A DNA stretch of 64,000 bases from an uncultured beta proteobacterium (GTDB taxonomy: Bacteria; Pseudomonadota; Gammaproteobacteria; Burkholderiales; Burkholderiaceae): positions 1 to 64,000 of the forward strand of contig CAIKFU010000097.1 of NCBI GenBank assembly GCA_903826775.1, written 5' to 3'. Both the position numbers and the translations under genes were made by a program. Positions 1 through 6,951 of this stretch are shown in pieces (the stretch's first letter is position 1; every line of letters begins with the position of its first letter). The notes under the pieces are model-generated. The model worked only from the letters and a program-made list of their open reading frames with translations. It ran no database searches and was not told where the DNA came from.

Positions 1-30
1 AGAGTGGTCCCTCCTATGCCAAAAACTGTA

Positions 31-70
31 AAGTATGTGTCCGGTATAAAACGTAAACTATGTCTCGGGT
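31..70. repeat. Transposon-end-like tandem imperfect repeat
   Basis: Two related blocks, AAGTATGTGTCCGGT (31-45) and AAACTATGTCTCGGGT (55-70), lie in tandem. From memory, this ACTATGT-CTCCGG spacing resembles the repeated subterminal ends of IS21/IS481-like elements of proteobacteria. No transposase reading frame is visible in the first 285 bases, so at most this is an end or a remnant. The family assignment is recall, not a search result. Confidence 0.35.
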
Positions 71-73
71 AGT

Positions 74-107
74 ACAAAACCCTCATCAGAAATGGTGGGG
101 GTTTTGT
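74..107. terminator. Strong hairpin with GAAA loop, bidirectional terminator-like
   Basis: ACAAAACCC (74-82) pairs with GGGTTTTGT (99-107), and the stem continues inward as CATCA/TGGTG (with one G-T wobble) closed by a GAAA tetraloop at 89-92. The A- and T-rich outer arms give a U-tract on either strand, so it could terminate transcription both ways. It sits directly upstream of the glycine riboswitch and would insulate it from upstream transcription. Confidence 0.65.
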
Positions 108-130
108 CATTTCAGATATACTTTTTGCAA

Positions 131-205
131 GCAGGAGAGTGAAGGGGATCCCTCCACCGAAGGCGCAAACTCCCATGAAGGCTCAGGTATCAGGGACAGG
201 GGGAA
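131..205 (+). promoter_or_regulatory. Glycine riboswitch aptamer (single)
   Basis: The conserved core of the glycine aptamer is present in order: GGAGAG (134-139), CACCGAAGG followed by GCAA (155-168), CTCAGGTA (182-189) and GGGACAGG (193-200). The local helix GGGGATCCCTCC (144-155) supplies the internal stem. Only one aptamer is visible, and I find no convincing P1 helix closing it. The only good -10-like hexamer, TATACT (117-122), would start transcription at about 129, just at the aptamer edge. It points toward purT at 286; the region 205-285 would be the expression platform and includes a possible GAACG/CGTTC pairing (203-207 with about 233-238) before a T-rich run. Glycine aptamers usually precede glycine cleavage or transport genes, so purT is an unusual target, although glycine is the precursor of the PurT substrate GAR. 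Confidence 0.85.
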
Positions 206-285
206 CGGCAGCTATATTCGCATATGCAAGTAAACGTTCTCTCTTTGTTGTTTCTTAATAATTCATTATGTACAAAGGTGTAAGT

Positions 286-1428
286 ATGAAAAAAATCCTC
301 TTGTTGGGCTCGGGCGAATTGGGTAAAGAATTTGTCATTAGCGCTAAGCGTTTAGGTTGCCATGTCATTGCATGCGATAGTTACGAAGGCGCTCCAGCTA
401 TGCAGGTGGCGGATGAGAGTTGTGTCTTTAGTATGTTGGATGAGCAGGCATTAAGAGGCGCGATTGCGAAATACCAGCCAGACTTAATTGTTCCTGAGAT
501 CGAGGCGATTCGCACTGAGGTTCTGTTGGATGTTGAAAAACAGGGGTTTGAGGTTATTCCAAGTGCTCGGGCGGCTAACTTGACAATGAATCGCGATAGG
601 ATCCGTGATGTTGCGGTTGGTTTGGGTGTCAGAACAGCTAAATTTAGTTATGCAGACTCTGCGCAAGAACTATTGGAGCATGCGAAATCGATTGGTTTCC
701 CAGTAGTTATTAAGCCAGTTATGAGCTCATCTGGTAAAGGTCAAAGCGTCGCTAAATCTGAGGAAGATATTCAGGGTAGCTGGGATTATGCGTGTTTAGG
801 AATGCGTGGCGATCGCAAGAAAGTGATTGTTGAGGAGTTTATTAACTTTGAATTTGAGATTACTTTATTGACTATTCGACAAAGAAACGGGGAAACCATT
901 TTTTGTGAACCAATTGGTCATGTACAGGAGCGTGGTGATTACCAATATAGTTGGCAACCTCAACCCATGAAATTAGATTACTTACAGGCAGCTCAAGAGA
1001 TGGCGGCAAAGGTAACCGCAGATCTGGGCGGTTTCGGAATTTTCGGGGTCGAATTTTTTGTTACTAAGGACGAGGTGATTTTTAGTGAATTAAGCCCTCG
1101 CCCTCATGACACTGGTATGGTGACGTTGATTAGCCAGAATTTAAGTGAATTTGATTTGCATACGCGAGCCATACTGGGACTGCCAATTCCTTTCATTGAA
1201 TGTGTTGAAGGGGCAAGCGCAGTTGTGTTAGCAACTGGAGATGGAAAGGATCCCACATATACAGGCATTGAGGAGGCATTAAGTCAACAAGGCATTGATG
1301 TGCGTATTTTTGGTAAGCCCACTACGCGTCCTTATCGTCGCATGGGGGTTGCTTTGGCAAGCGGGCCAAATTCCTTGGAGCGTGCCAGAGCCGCGGCTGC
1401 CAAAATTGCCGTCCACCCATCTGAGTGA
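286..1428 (+). CDS. purT: Formate-dependent phosphoribosylglycinamide formyltransferase (PurT)
   Basis: PurT converts GAR, formate and ATP into FGAR, the folate-independent version of the third step of purine synthesis, in the cytoplasm. The protein opens with the nucleotide-binding stretch [15 protein letters not shown], followed by an ATP-grasp domain ([19 protein letters not shown] as the ATP-binding loop, then the metal-binding segment [16 protein letters not shown]). At 380 residues it is close to the usual length of about 390. An ATG at 268 in the same frame is possible, but the ATG at 286 has an AAGGTG ribosome site about 7 bases upstream and matches the family start. The gene lies behind a glycine riboswitch and is followed by a tRNA fragment and a terminator, so it looks monocistronic. 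Identification is from family sequence features only. Confidence 0.93.
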   Translation: MKKILLLGSGELGKEFVISAKRLGCHVIACDSYEGAPAMQVADESCVFSMLDEQALRGAIAKYQPDLIVPEIEAIRTEVLLDVEKQGFEVIPSARAANLTMNRDRIRDVAVGLGVRTAKFSYADSAQELLEHAKSIGFPVVIKPVMSSSGKGQSVAKSEEDIQGSWDYACLGMRGDRKKVIVEEFINFEFEITLLTIRQRNGETIFCEPIGHVQERGDYQYSWQPQPMKLDYLQAAQEMAAKVTADLGGFGIFGVEFFVTKDEVIFSELSPRPHDTGMVTLISQNLSEFDLHTRAILGLPIPFIECVEGASAVVLATGDGKDPTYTGIEEALSQQGIDVRIFGKPTTRPYRRMGVALASGPNSLERARAAAAKIAVHPSE

Positions 1429-1444
1429 TGTGTATTTGCGTCCA

Positions 1445-1485
1445 CCATCCTTTAGTCCCAGGTACAAGTCCTGGTGGGCCCACCA
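1445..1485 (+). pseudogene. tRNA 3' half remnant (resembles tRNA-Met CAT), possible att scar
   Basis: Bases 1458-1485 have exact tRNA 3'-end geometry: T-stem CCAGG/CCTGG (1458-1462 with 1470-1474), 7-base loop TACAAGT, 7-base acceptor strand TGGGCCC (1475-1481), discriminator A, then CCA (1483-1485). Upstream ATCCTTTAGTC resembles the anticodon-stem and variable-loop part of betaproteobacterial elongator tRNA-Met. No matching 5' half (GGGCCCA...) precedes it; that space is the end of purT. The loop carries A where the near-invariant T55 belongs. It is therefore a remnant, of the kind left when an element integrates into a tRNA gene. The tRNA identity is from memory. Confidence 0.6.
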
Positions 1486-1493
1486 GAAGTAAT

Positions 1494-1530
1494 AAAATCC
1501 CAGTTCAAAATAACTGGGATTTTTATTTTT
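1494..1530 (+). terminator. Rho-independent terminator after purT
   Basis: AAAATCCCAGTT (1494-1505) pairs perfectly with AACTGGGATTTT (1512-1523) around a 6-base loop and runs into TATTTTT. The remainder of the gap to 1737 shows no gene or recognisable site. Confidence 0.9.
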
Positions 1531-1737
1531 GACATTGCGATAAGTAATGACGTACATGGTGTGACAAAGCAATGGCATACAAGGGATTTTAATTGCCTGT
1601 AATGGTTGATGAATTACCCTTGATTGGTTTATGGACCATCAATTCTTTGCTGTGATTTGGGAATATGTCGAGCCAATGGGTGTATAAATATCGTTTAATC
1701 TCATAAATATCACAACAACTGATCTGGGAATTTTAGA

Positions 1738-3099
1738 ATGCAAGATAAAACAAAATACCTATTAGATGAATCGGAGATGCCGAAGGCTTGGTATAACATT
1801 CAGGCGGATCTTAAGGTGCCGGTTCCACCCGTCCTCCATCCGGGAACCCTCAAGCCTATTGGACCTGATGACTTGGCGCCGTTATTTCCTAGGGAAATTA
1901 TTCTTCAAGAAGTTAGCACCGAAAGGGAAATTGAGATCCCAGGACCTGTTCAAGAAATATACAAGTTATGGCGACCTGCTCCCTTGTATCGAGCCCATCG
2001 ATTAGAAAAGGCATTAGGGACTCTCGCTAAAATATTTTATAAATACGAAGGGGTTAGTCCAGCAGGAAGTCATAAACCAAACACCGCGGTACCTCAGGCT
2101 TTTTATAATGCAGCCGAAGGCGTTAAACGCTTGACTACTGAAACCGGTGCTGGTCAATGGGGGACGTCATTATCATTTGCGGGTCAAATTTTTAATCTCG
2201 AGATTCTAGTTTTTCAGGTTCGTGTTTCGTATGATCAGAAGCCATATCGTCGCGCTGTCATGGAAACTTATGGTGCCCGTTGTTTACCTTCGCCATCCAA
2301 TGAAACGGAATATGGTCGAAAAGTGCTTGCGGAGAGGCCGGATCATCCGGGTAGTCTTGGCATAGCAATTTCAGAGGCGGTAGAGCTTGCAGTTCAGCGT
2401 GATGATACGAAGTATGCATTGGGTTCAGTGTTAAACCATGTACTTATGCATCAGACGATTGTTGGTTTGGAGGTTATTAAACAACTTGAAATGGCCGATG
2501 TCTATCCGGATGTGATTGTTGGTTGCACGGGTGGAGGGTCTAATTTTGGTGGCATTGCCTTCCCGTTTATCGGTCAAGGATTGCGCGGCGGCAAAATGCC
2601 AAGAATTGTGGCTGTTGAGCCAGCAGCTTGTCCTTCCTTAACAAGAGGCAAGTATGCCTATGACTTTGGTGATACCGGGCATATGACGCCATTAACCAAA
2701 ATGCATACATTGGGCTCATCATTTACACCCCCAGGGTTTCATGCGGGCGGCTTGAGATACCACGGCATGGCTCCATTAGTCTCTCATGTTAAGGAATTGA
2801 ATTTAATAGAGGCGGTGGCTTATAACCAAGTGGAATGTTTTGCCGCGGGCGTTTTATTTGCAAGGGCAGAGGGCATTGTTCCTGCGCCGGAAGCCAATCA
2901 TGCAATCAAGGGTGCCATTGAGGAAGCCTTGCGTTGCAAAAGGGAGGGTCGCAGTGAAACCATTGTCTTTAATCTTTGCGGACACGGTCACTTTGATATG
3001 ACTTCATATCAAAAGTACTTTGCAGGTGAGTTAACGGATGAATCGTATGACGAGGCTGAGTTAGCAATGGCCTTATCAGGGTTGCCATCAGTTTCATAA
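1738..3099 (+). CDS. TrpB2-type PLP-dependent tryptophan synthase beta-like enzyme
   Basis: This 453-residue protein belongs to the TrpB2 (long TrpB-like) branch of fold-type II PLP enzymes, which condense indole with serine or act on related substrates. The Schiff-base lysine is Lys113 in GSHKPN, and the phosphate-binding glycine loop is GCTGGGSNFGG around residues 261-271. The N-terminal extension (about 70 residues with the WYNIQADL and HPGTLKP segments) and the total length are typical of TrpB2 rather than canonical TrpB (about 400 residues). No trpA or other trp gene is adjacent, which also fits a stand-alone TrpB2. A terminator follows directly. The exact physiological substrate cannot be told from the sequence. 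Confidence 0.85.
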   Translation: MQDKTKYLLDESEMPKAWYNIQADLKVPVPPVLHPGTLKPIGPDDLAPLFPREIILQEVSTEREIEIPGPVQEIYKLWRPAPLYRAHRLEKALGTLAKIFYKYEGVSPAGSHKPNTAVPQAFYNAAEGVKRLTTETGAGQWGTSLSFAGQIFNLEILVFQVRVSYDQKPYRRAVMETYGARCLPSPSNETEYGRKVLAERPDHPGSLGIAISEAVELAVQRDDTKYALGSVLNHVLMHQTIVGLEVIKQLEMADVYPDVIVGCTGGGSNFGGIAFPFIGQGLRGGKMPRIVAVEPAACPSLTRGKYAYDFGDTGHMTPLTKMHTLGSSFTPPGFHAGGLRYHGMAPLVSHVKELNLIEAVAYNQVECFAAGVLFARAEGIVPAPEANHAIKGAIEEALRCKREGRSETIVFNLCGHGHFDMTSYQKYFAGELTDESYDEAELAMALSGLPSVS

Positions 3100-3127
3100 T
3101 TTATTTGCCTTGGCTGTAAAGTGCTTG

Positions 3128-3160
3128 AATAGCCACTTTTTTATTCAGTGGCTATTTTTC
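3128..3160 (+). terminator. Rho-independent terminator after trpB2
   Basis: AATAGCCACT (3128-3137) pairs with AGTGGCTATT (3147-3156) around a 9-base loop and ends in a T-tract. Confidence 0.88.
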
Positions 3161-3192
3161 AATAAAGTAATTGGCGCTATTCATTTAGAAAT

Positions 3193-3303
3193 GTTTTCTT
3201 GGCGGGCAATGATTTCATAGTGATAGCTAAAAGCCCTATATATAGAGTGGTTGTTAGGGCTTTCTATTTAGGGAATTCCATAATAGGAAGCTACCAAGAA
3301 AAC
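3193..3303. repeat. 111-bp element with 10-bp inverted ends and inner hairpins
   Basis: GTTTTCTTGG (3193-3202) and CCAAGAAAAC (3294-3303) form a perfect 10-bp inverted repeat. They enclose TAGCT/AGCTA (3224-3228 with 3289-3293), a hairpin AAAGCCCT/AGGGCTTT (3230-3237 with 3256-3263) and a TTCC/GGAA hairpin (3276-3289). The nested arrangement suggests a folded leader RNA or a small MITE-like insertion 73 bases before the HbpS-like gene. I do not recognise the class and see no target-site duplication. Confidence 0.45.
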
Positions 3304-3376
3304 GTGCAAATGAGCGCAGAATTAGCTTGGATCTGCTTATCAGCAAGTTCCCATTATTATTTTAAGGAGACTTTCA

Positions 3377-3928
3377 ATGCTTAAACATACTCTTACTGCT
3401 TTGCAAAAATGGTTTGGAATTTTTACTCTTTCTTTAGGTTTATTTTCCGTTGCTTTGGCTCAAGCCCCCGCGCCGACTCCAAACCCCATGGATGATATCC
3501 CGGCAGCAATGCCATTTGATATTCCATATGGCGCCCCCATTACGTTAGAGCGTGCTGATCAGCTAATTAAAGCTGTATCGGCTGAGTCAAAGAATCGGGG
3601 ATGGAAAATGAATATCGCTGTGGTAGATTCAGGTGGCAATCTTGTCGCTTTTCAAAGAATGGATGGGGCGCAGTTGGCATCTATTTCGATAGCCGAACAT
3701 AAGGCACGTGTTGCAGCCAAATTTCGTCGCGAAACAAAGCTTTTTGAAAATGCGGTTAATGTTGCCAAGTTAAATTATGTATTGACACTGGACGATGTGA
3801 TTGCTTCCCGCGGCGGTATTCCGCTGGTAGAAAATGGAAAACTGATTGGGGCACTTGGTTGCTCTGGTGGCACCGGCTCTCAAGATGAGGCTGCTTGTAA
3901 GGCTGGCTCAGGGCTGGTCAATAAGTAA
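3377..3928 (+). CDS. Exported GlcG/HbpS-family haem-binding-like protein
   Basis: A 183-residue protein with a clear N-terminal signal peptide (basic MLKHTLTALQKW, hydrophobic core, cleavage after VALA-QAP around residue 29). The mature part is a single GlcG/HbpS (DUF336) domain, seen in the AVVDSGGNLVAFQRMDGAQ segment and the C-terminal GGIPLVENGKLIGALGCSGG motif. Family members such as Streptomyces HbpS bind haem or metal extracellularly and can pass redox signals to sensor kinases; others lie in glycolate or diol operons. An AAGGAGA ribosome site at about 3364 fixes the start. It appears monocistronic behind the structured element at 3193-3303. The ligand is unknown. Confidence 0.8.
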   Translation: MLKHTLTALQKWFGIFTLSLGLFSVALAQAPAPTPNPMDDIPAAMPFDIPYGAPITLERADQLIKAVSAESKNRGWKMNIAVVDSGGNLVAFQRMDGAQLASISIAEHKARVAAKFRRETKLFENAVNVAKLNYVLTLDDVIASRGGIPLVENGKLIGALGCSGGTGSQDEAACKAGSGLVNK

Positions 3929-4088
3929 CTGTTGCTGTTCTCTGGAGGGTTGAAAGGTTGCTTGTTGAAACCCTCCGGCTTGTATTGAAGTATTGGAAAT
4001 AAAAAACGTATATTTACACTCTTTTTAAAGGACTTAGAAATCTTTTTATCTAGATAGAGAGTGAACTCTATGCTGTTCGCTGATTTCC

Positions 4089-4117
4089 TAGGGCTATCCT
4101 TTATAGGATATTCCCTA
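4089..4117. promoter_or_regulatory. Nested palindrome with TAGG-N6-CCTA operator-like core
   Basis: TAGGG (4089-4093) and CCCTA (4113-4117) flank ATCCT/AGGAT (4096-4100 with 4105-4109). The right-hand part reads TAGG-ATATTC-CCTA (4104-4117), the same dyad class as the perfect palindrome at 26877-26892 before the multihaem cytochrome operon. It is centred about 104 bases before the DUF485 start codon. A TTGACT hexamer at 4143-4148 and TAATTA at 4165-4170 could be the promoter it controls. LuxR/NarL-type regulators typically bind such dyads; the binder here is inferred. Confidence 0.5.
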
Positions 4118-4214
4118 ATATTCTTGATTCCACCTCCAAATTTTGACTGTTTGCTCCATTTAGATAATTAAAATGGCGTGACTCAAATCATTGTTTTTTA
4201 TTTAGGAGAAGTGT

Positions 4215-4523
4215 ATGTCTGATGCTGTCGTGGCACACATCGAAGCGAATCCAAAATACCAGGAGTTAAAGCGCAAGCGCGGAACTTTTGGTTGGACTCT
4301 TTGCATATTGATGTTTATTGTTTATTACGGGTATATAGCCCTCATCGCTTTTAATAAGCAATTCTTGTCTATTCCTATTGGGAATGGAGTTACAACTATT
4401 GGCGTACCTATTGGTATGGGCGTCATTATTTTTACTATTGCAATTACCGGAATATATGTCCGCCGCGCGAATAGCGAATTTGATACGCTGACAGCCGAAA
4501 TTTTGAAGGAAGGTGTTCAATGA
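4215..4523 (+). CDS. yjcH: DUF485 (YjcH-like) small membrane protein
   Basis: A 102-residue inner-membrane protein of the DUF485 family, co-transcribed with acetate symporters in proteobacteria. Two hydrophobic segments (about residues 26-46 and 60-82) follow an N-terminal cytosolic stretch containing [11 protein letters not shown], the typical DUF485 entry motif. An AGGAGAAG ribosome site lies just upstream, and the stop overlaps the actP start as ATGA, indicating translational coupling. The exact role is unsettled; a helper or stabiliser of ActP is the usual view. Confidence 0.9.
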   Translation: MSDAVVAHIEANPKYQELKRKRGTFGWTLCILMFIVYYGYIALIAFNKQFLSIPIGNGVTTIGVPIGMGVIIFTIAITGIYVRRANSEFDTLTAEILKEGVQ

Positions 4524-6247
4524 AGCGCTTTGAAAAACTACTGTGCGTTTTGGCGCTTTTCTCAATTATGGGTGTTGCATTTGCTGCTGGTGCCGACATG
4601 GGCCAGATTGAAAAACAAGAAACCAATTGGGTTGCCATTGCCATGTTTGCTGCTTTCGTGGCTGCAACGCTTTGGATTACCAAATGGGCCGCATCGCGTA
4701 CGAAATCTGCCGCCGACTTTTATACTGCTGGTGGAGGGATTACCGGTTTTCAAAATGGCCTAGCAATTGCCGGTGACTATATGTCAGCAGCATCTTTTTT
4801 GGGTATTTCTGCTGCGGTTATGGCCAACGGCTATGACGGCTTAATTTATTCAATCGGATTTTTGGTTGGTTGGCCCGTCATTACCTTTTTGATGGCAGAA
4901 CGTTTGCGTAATCTGGGTAAATTTACTTTTGCCGATGTCGCAGGTTACCGGTTTCAGCAAACCCCAATCCGTGCATTCGCTGCTTCGGGAACATTGGTGG
5001 TTGTGGCCTTCTATCTTATTGCGCAAATGGTGGGCGCTGGCCAACTTATTAAATTGCTATTCGGTCTTGAATACTGGATGGCAGTTGTCATCGTTGGCTG
5101 CCTGATGATGATTTATGTTTTGTTTGGTGGGATGACAGCGACAACCTGGGTGCAGATTATTAAAGCCTGTATGTTGCTTGCCGGTGTGAGTTTTATGGCC
5201 TTTATGGTTTTGGCGCAATATGGTTTTAGCCCAGAAGCATTGTTTGCCAAGGCTGTGGAGGTTAAAACTGCCATTGCGTTGGGAGCTGGAAAGACGCCTG
5301 AGGAGGCCGCGCTAGTGGGTGGCAGCATCATGAGACCTGGAGGATTTGTAAAGGATCCCATTTCAGCTATTTCATTTGGTATGGCATTGATGTTTGGTAC
5401 GGCAGGGTTGCCACACATCTTGATGCGCTTTTTTACGGTACCGGATGCAAAAGAGGCACGCAAATCTGTGCTTTGGGCTACAACCTGGATCGGCTACTTT
5501 TACGTCTTGATCTTTATCATTGGTTTTGGTGCCATCACTATGGTTCTTACCAATCCCGAGATGGCCGATGTTGCGAAGGGTGTCATTAAAGGCGGAGCAG
5601 GCACTGCCAATATGGCGGCTGTATTGGTTGCAAAATCGGTAGGCGGAAATATTTTCTTTGGATTTATTTCTGCGGTTGCGTTTGCTACGATCTTGGCTGT
5701 CGTCGCGGGCTTGACGCTATCCGGGGCTTCCGCGGTTTCGCATGACTTGTATGCAACCGTTTTCAAGAAAGGGAATGCTGATAGTGCCTCTGAACTAAAA
5801 GTATCCCGTTATACGACGGTCGCCTTGGGCATTGTTGCGGTTGCTTTGGGCATCGCATTTGAAAAGCAAAATATTGCTTTCATGGTTTCACTGGCATTTG
5901 CAATTGCTGCATCCGCCAACTTCCCAGTGCTATTCATGTCGGTCTTGTGGAAAGATTGCACGACAAAAGGGGCGGTCATCGGAGGATTTCTTGGGTTAGT
6001 TTCTTCAGTTGGATTAACCGTTGTATCCCCGTCGGTATGGGAAGCGGTTTTAGGGAATCCAAAAGGATCCGCTATGTTTCCCTATACGTCGCCAGCATTG
6101 TTCTCGATGACAATCGGGTTTGTAGGAATTTGGCTTTTTTCAATGCTGGATCGAAGCGAGAATGCTAAGCAAGAGCGTGCAGCCTTTCCAGCACAGCAAG
6201 TTCGTTCCGAAACTGGATTTGGAGCATCCAAATCATCCGGCCATTAA
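4520..6247 (+). CDS. actP: Cation/acetate symporter ActP
   Basis: A 575-residue sodium:solute symporter (SSSF) family permease that imports acetate and other short monocarboxylates with a cation. A cleavable signal-like N-terminus ([14 protein letters not shown]) precedes about 13 hydrophobic helices. The ActP segment [31 protein letters not shown], shown here in part ([20 protein letters not shown]), is present after the first helices. It overlaps the DUF485 gene by four bases and ends at a strong terminator. Acetate taken up would feed acetyl-CoA synthesis; acs is not in the window. The convergent DUF294/exonuclease pair next door is a recurrent neighbour of actP. Confidence 0.95.
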   Translation: MKRFEKLLCVLALFSIMGVAFAAGADMGQIEKQETNWVAIAMFAAFVAATLWITKWAASRTKSAADFYTAGGGITGFQNGLAIAGDYMSAASFLGISAAVMANGYDGLIYSIGFLVGWPVITFLMAERLRNLGKFTFADVAGYRFQQTPIRAFAASGTLVVVAFYLIAQMVGAGQLIKLLFGLEYWMAVVIVGCLMMIYVLFGGMTATTWVQIIKACMLLAGVSFMAFMVLAQYGFSPEALFAKAVEVKTAIALGAGKTPEEAALVGGSIMRPGGFVKDPISAISFGMALMFGTAGLPHILMRFFTVPDAKEARKSVLWATTWIGYFYVLIFIIGFGAITMVLTNPEMADVAKGVIKGGAGTANMAAVLVAKSVGGNIFFGFISAVAFATILAVVAGLTLSGASAVSHDLYATVFKKGNADSASELKVSRYTTVALGIVAVALGIAFEKQNIAFMVSLAFAIAASANFPVLFMSVLWKDCTTKGAVIGGFLGLVSSVGLTVVSPSVWEAVLGNPKGSAMFPYTSPALFSMTIGFVGIWLFSMLDRSENAKQERAAFPAQQVRSETGFGASKSSGH

Positions 6248-6264
6248 AAGTTGGTTGCTGAGCA

Positions 6265-6298
6265 AAAAACCAGGAGAGATCCTGGTTTTTTTGTTTTT
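6265..6298. terminator. Terminator between actP and the convergent exonuclease gene
   Basis: AAAAACCAGG (6265-6274) pairs with CCTGGTTTTT (6281-6290) around AGAGAT, followed by TTGTTTTTT. The A/T-rich arms make it usable from both directions. Confidence 0.9.
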
Positions 6299-6951
6299 TA
6301 CGAGAGCAATTCTCGAAGTTTAATAAAAGCCATTCCGGTCATAACGGAATCATTAATAGCGTCATGCGCATCGCGCAAGGGTAAGCCAAGATCTTGCATC
6401 ATGGTATTAAAGCGTAAATCAATATTACCCCCACGCTCATTAATCGGTAATTGACGATTCTTATATTCATAAAAGAGGGAAGAGACCTCTATTTTTGGCT
6501 GGGGTAAACCGAGTCCCAGCATGCGCCATATCACTTTATTGAGCATGGCGATGTCAAATTCCAGATAGTAGCCAACAAGCGGCCTGCACCCAATAAAATT
6601 CATGAGTTTACTCATAGCCACTTCAGGGTCTAGACCATTTGCTACATCGAGTTCACGTAGACGGTGAATTTTTACGCTTTCCGCAGAAACCTTTTTCTCT
6701 GGCTTTACCAAAAGTTCTAGGCGTTCACTAGTCAACAACGTATTACCAGAAATTTTAATGGCCCCAATTGAAATAATCTGATCTTTGCTCACACTAAGGC
6801 CAGTTGTTTCACAGTCCAAAACTACCCATTCATTTTCGGGGGCAGGATCAAACATGAATTTATACTGCTCATCAGCCAAATGAAAAAGTAGCCATTCTTT
6901 CCAGATGGCCCGACTAAGTTTTTTGATGAACCCGGGCGAGATTTGGCTCAT
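6298..6951 (-). CDS. DEDDh 3'-5' exonuclease (DnaQ/PolC epsilon-like)
   Basis: This 217-residue protein contains an RNase T/DnaQ-type exonuclease fold: ExoI motif LDCETTGLS (Asp and Glu metal ligands, about residues 44-53), ExoII segment GYYLEFDIAMLNK, and ExoIII with HDAINDSVMT near the C-terminus (His and Asp of DEDDh). It is a stand-alone protein rather than polymerase-fused and starts in an ATGA overlap with the DUF294 gene, so the two are translationally coupled. In many proteobacteria the same pair lies next to actP (for example the Vibrio crbS-acs region), suggesting a link to acetate metabolism or nucleotide signalling, but no substrate can be named from the sequence. Confidence 0.85.
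   Translation of the reverse strand: MSQISPGFIKKLSRAIWKEWLLFHLADEQYKFMFDPAPENEWVVLDCETTGLSVSKDQIISIGAIKISGNTLLTSERLELLVKPEKKVSAESVKIHRLRELDVANGLDPEVAMSKLMNFIGCRPLVGYYLEFDIAMLNKVIWRMLGLGLPQPKIEVSSLFYEYKNRQLPINERGGNIDLRFNTMMQDLGLPLRDAHDAINDSVMTGMAFIKLRELLS

Noticed and set aside
1295..1578. Reading frames on either strand spanning the end of purT and the tRNA-like segment
   Set aside because: They are shadows of purT and of the structured tRNA-like and terminator sequence, with no ribosome site or family features.
3199..3384. 61-codon frame MAGNDFIVIAKSPIYRV...
   Set aside because: It runs through the inverted-repeat element, lacks a ribosome site and overlaps the real HbpS-like start, which has AAGGAGA.
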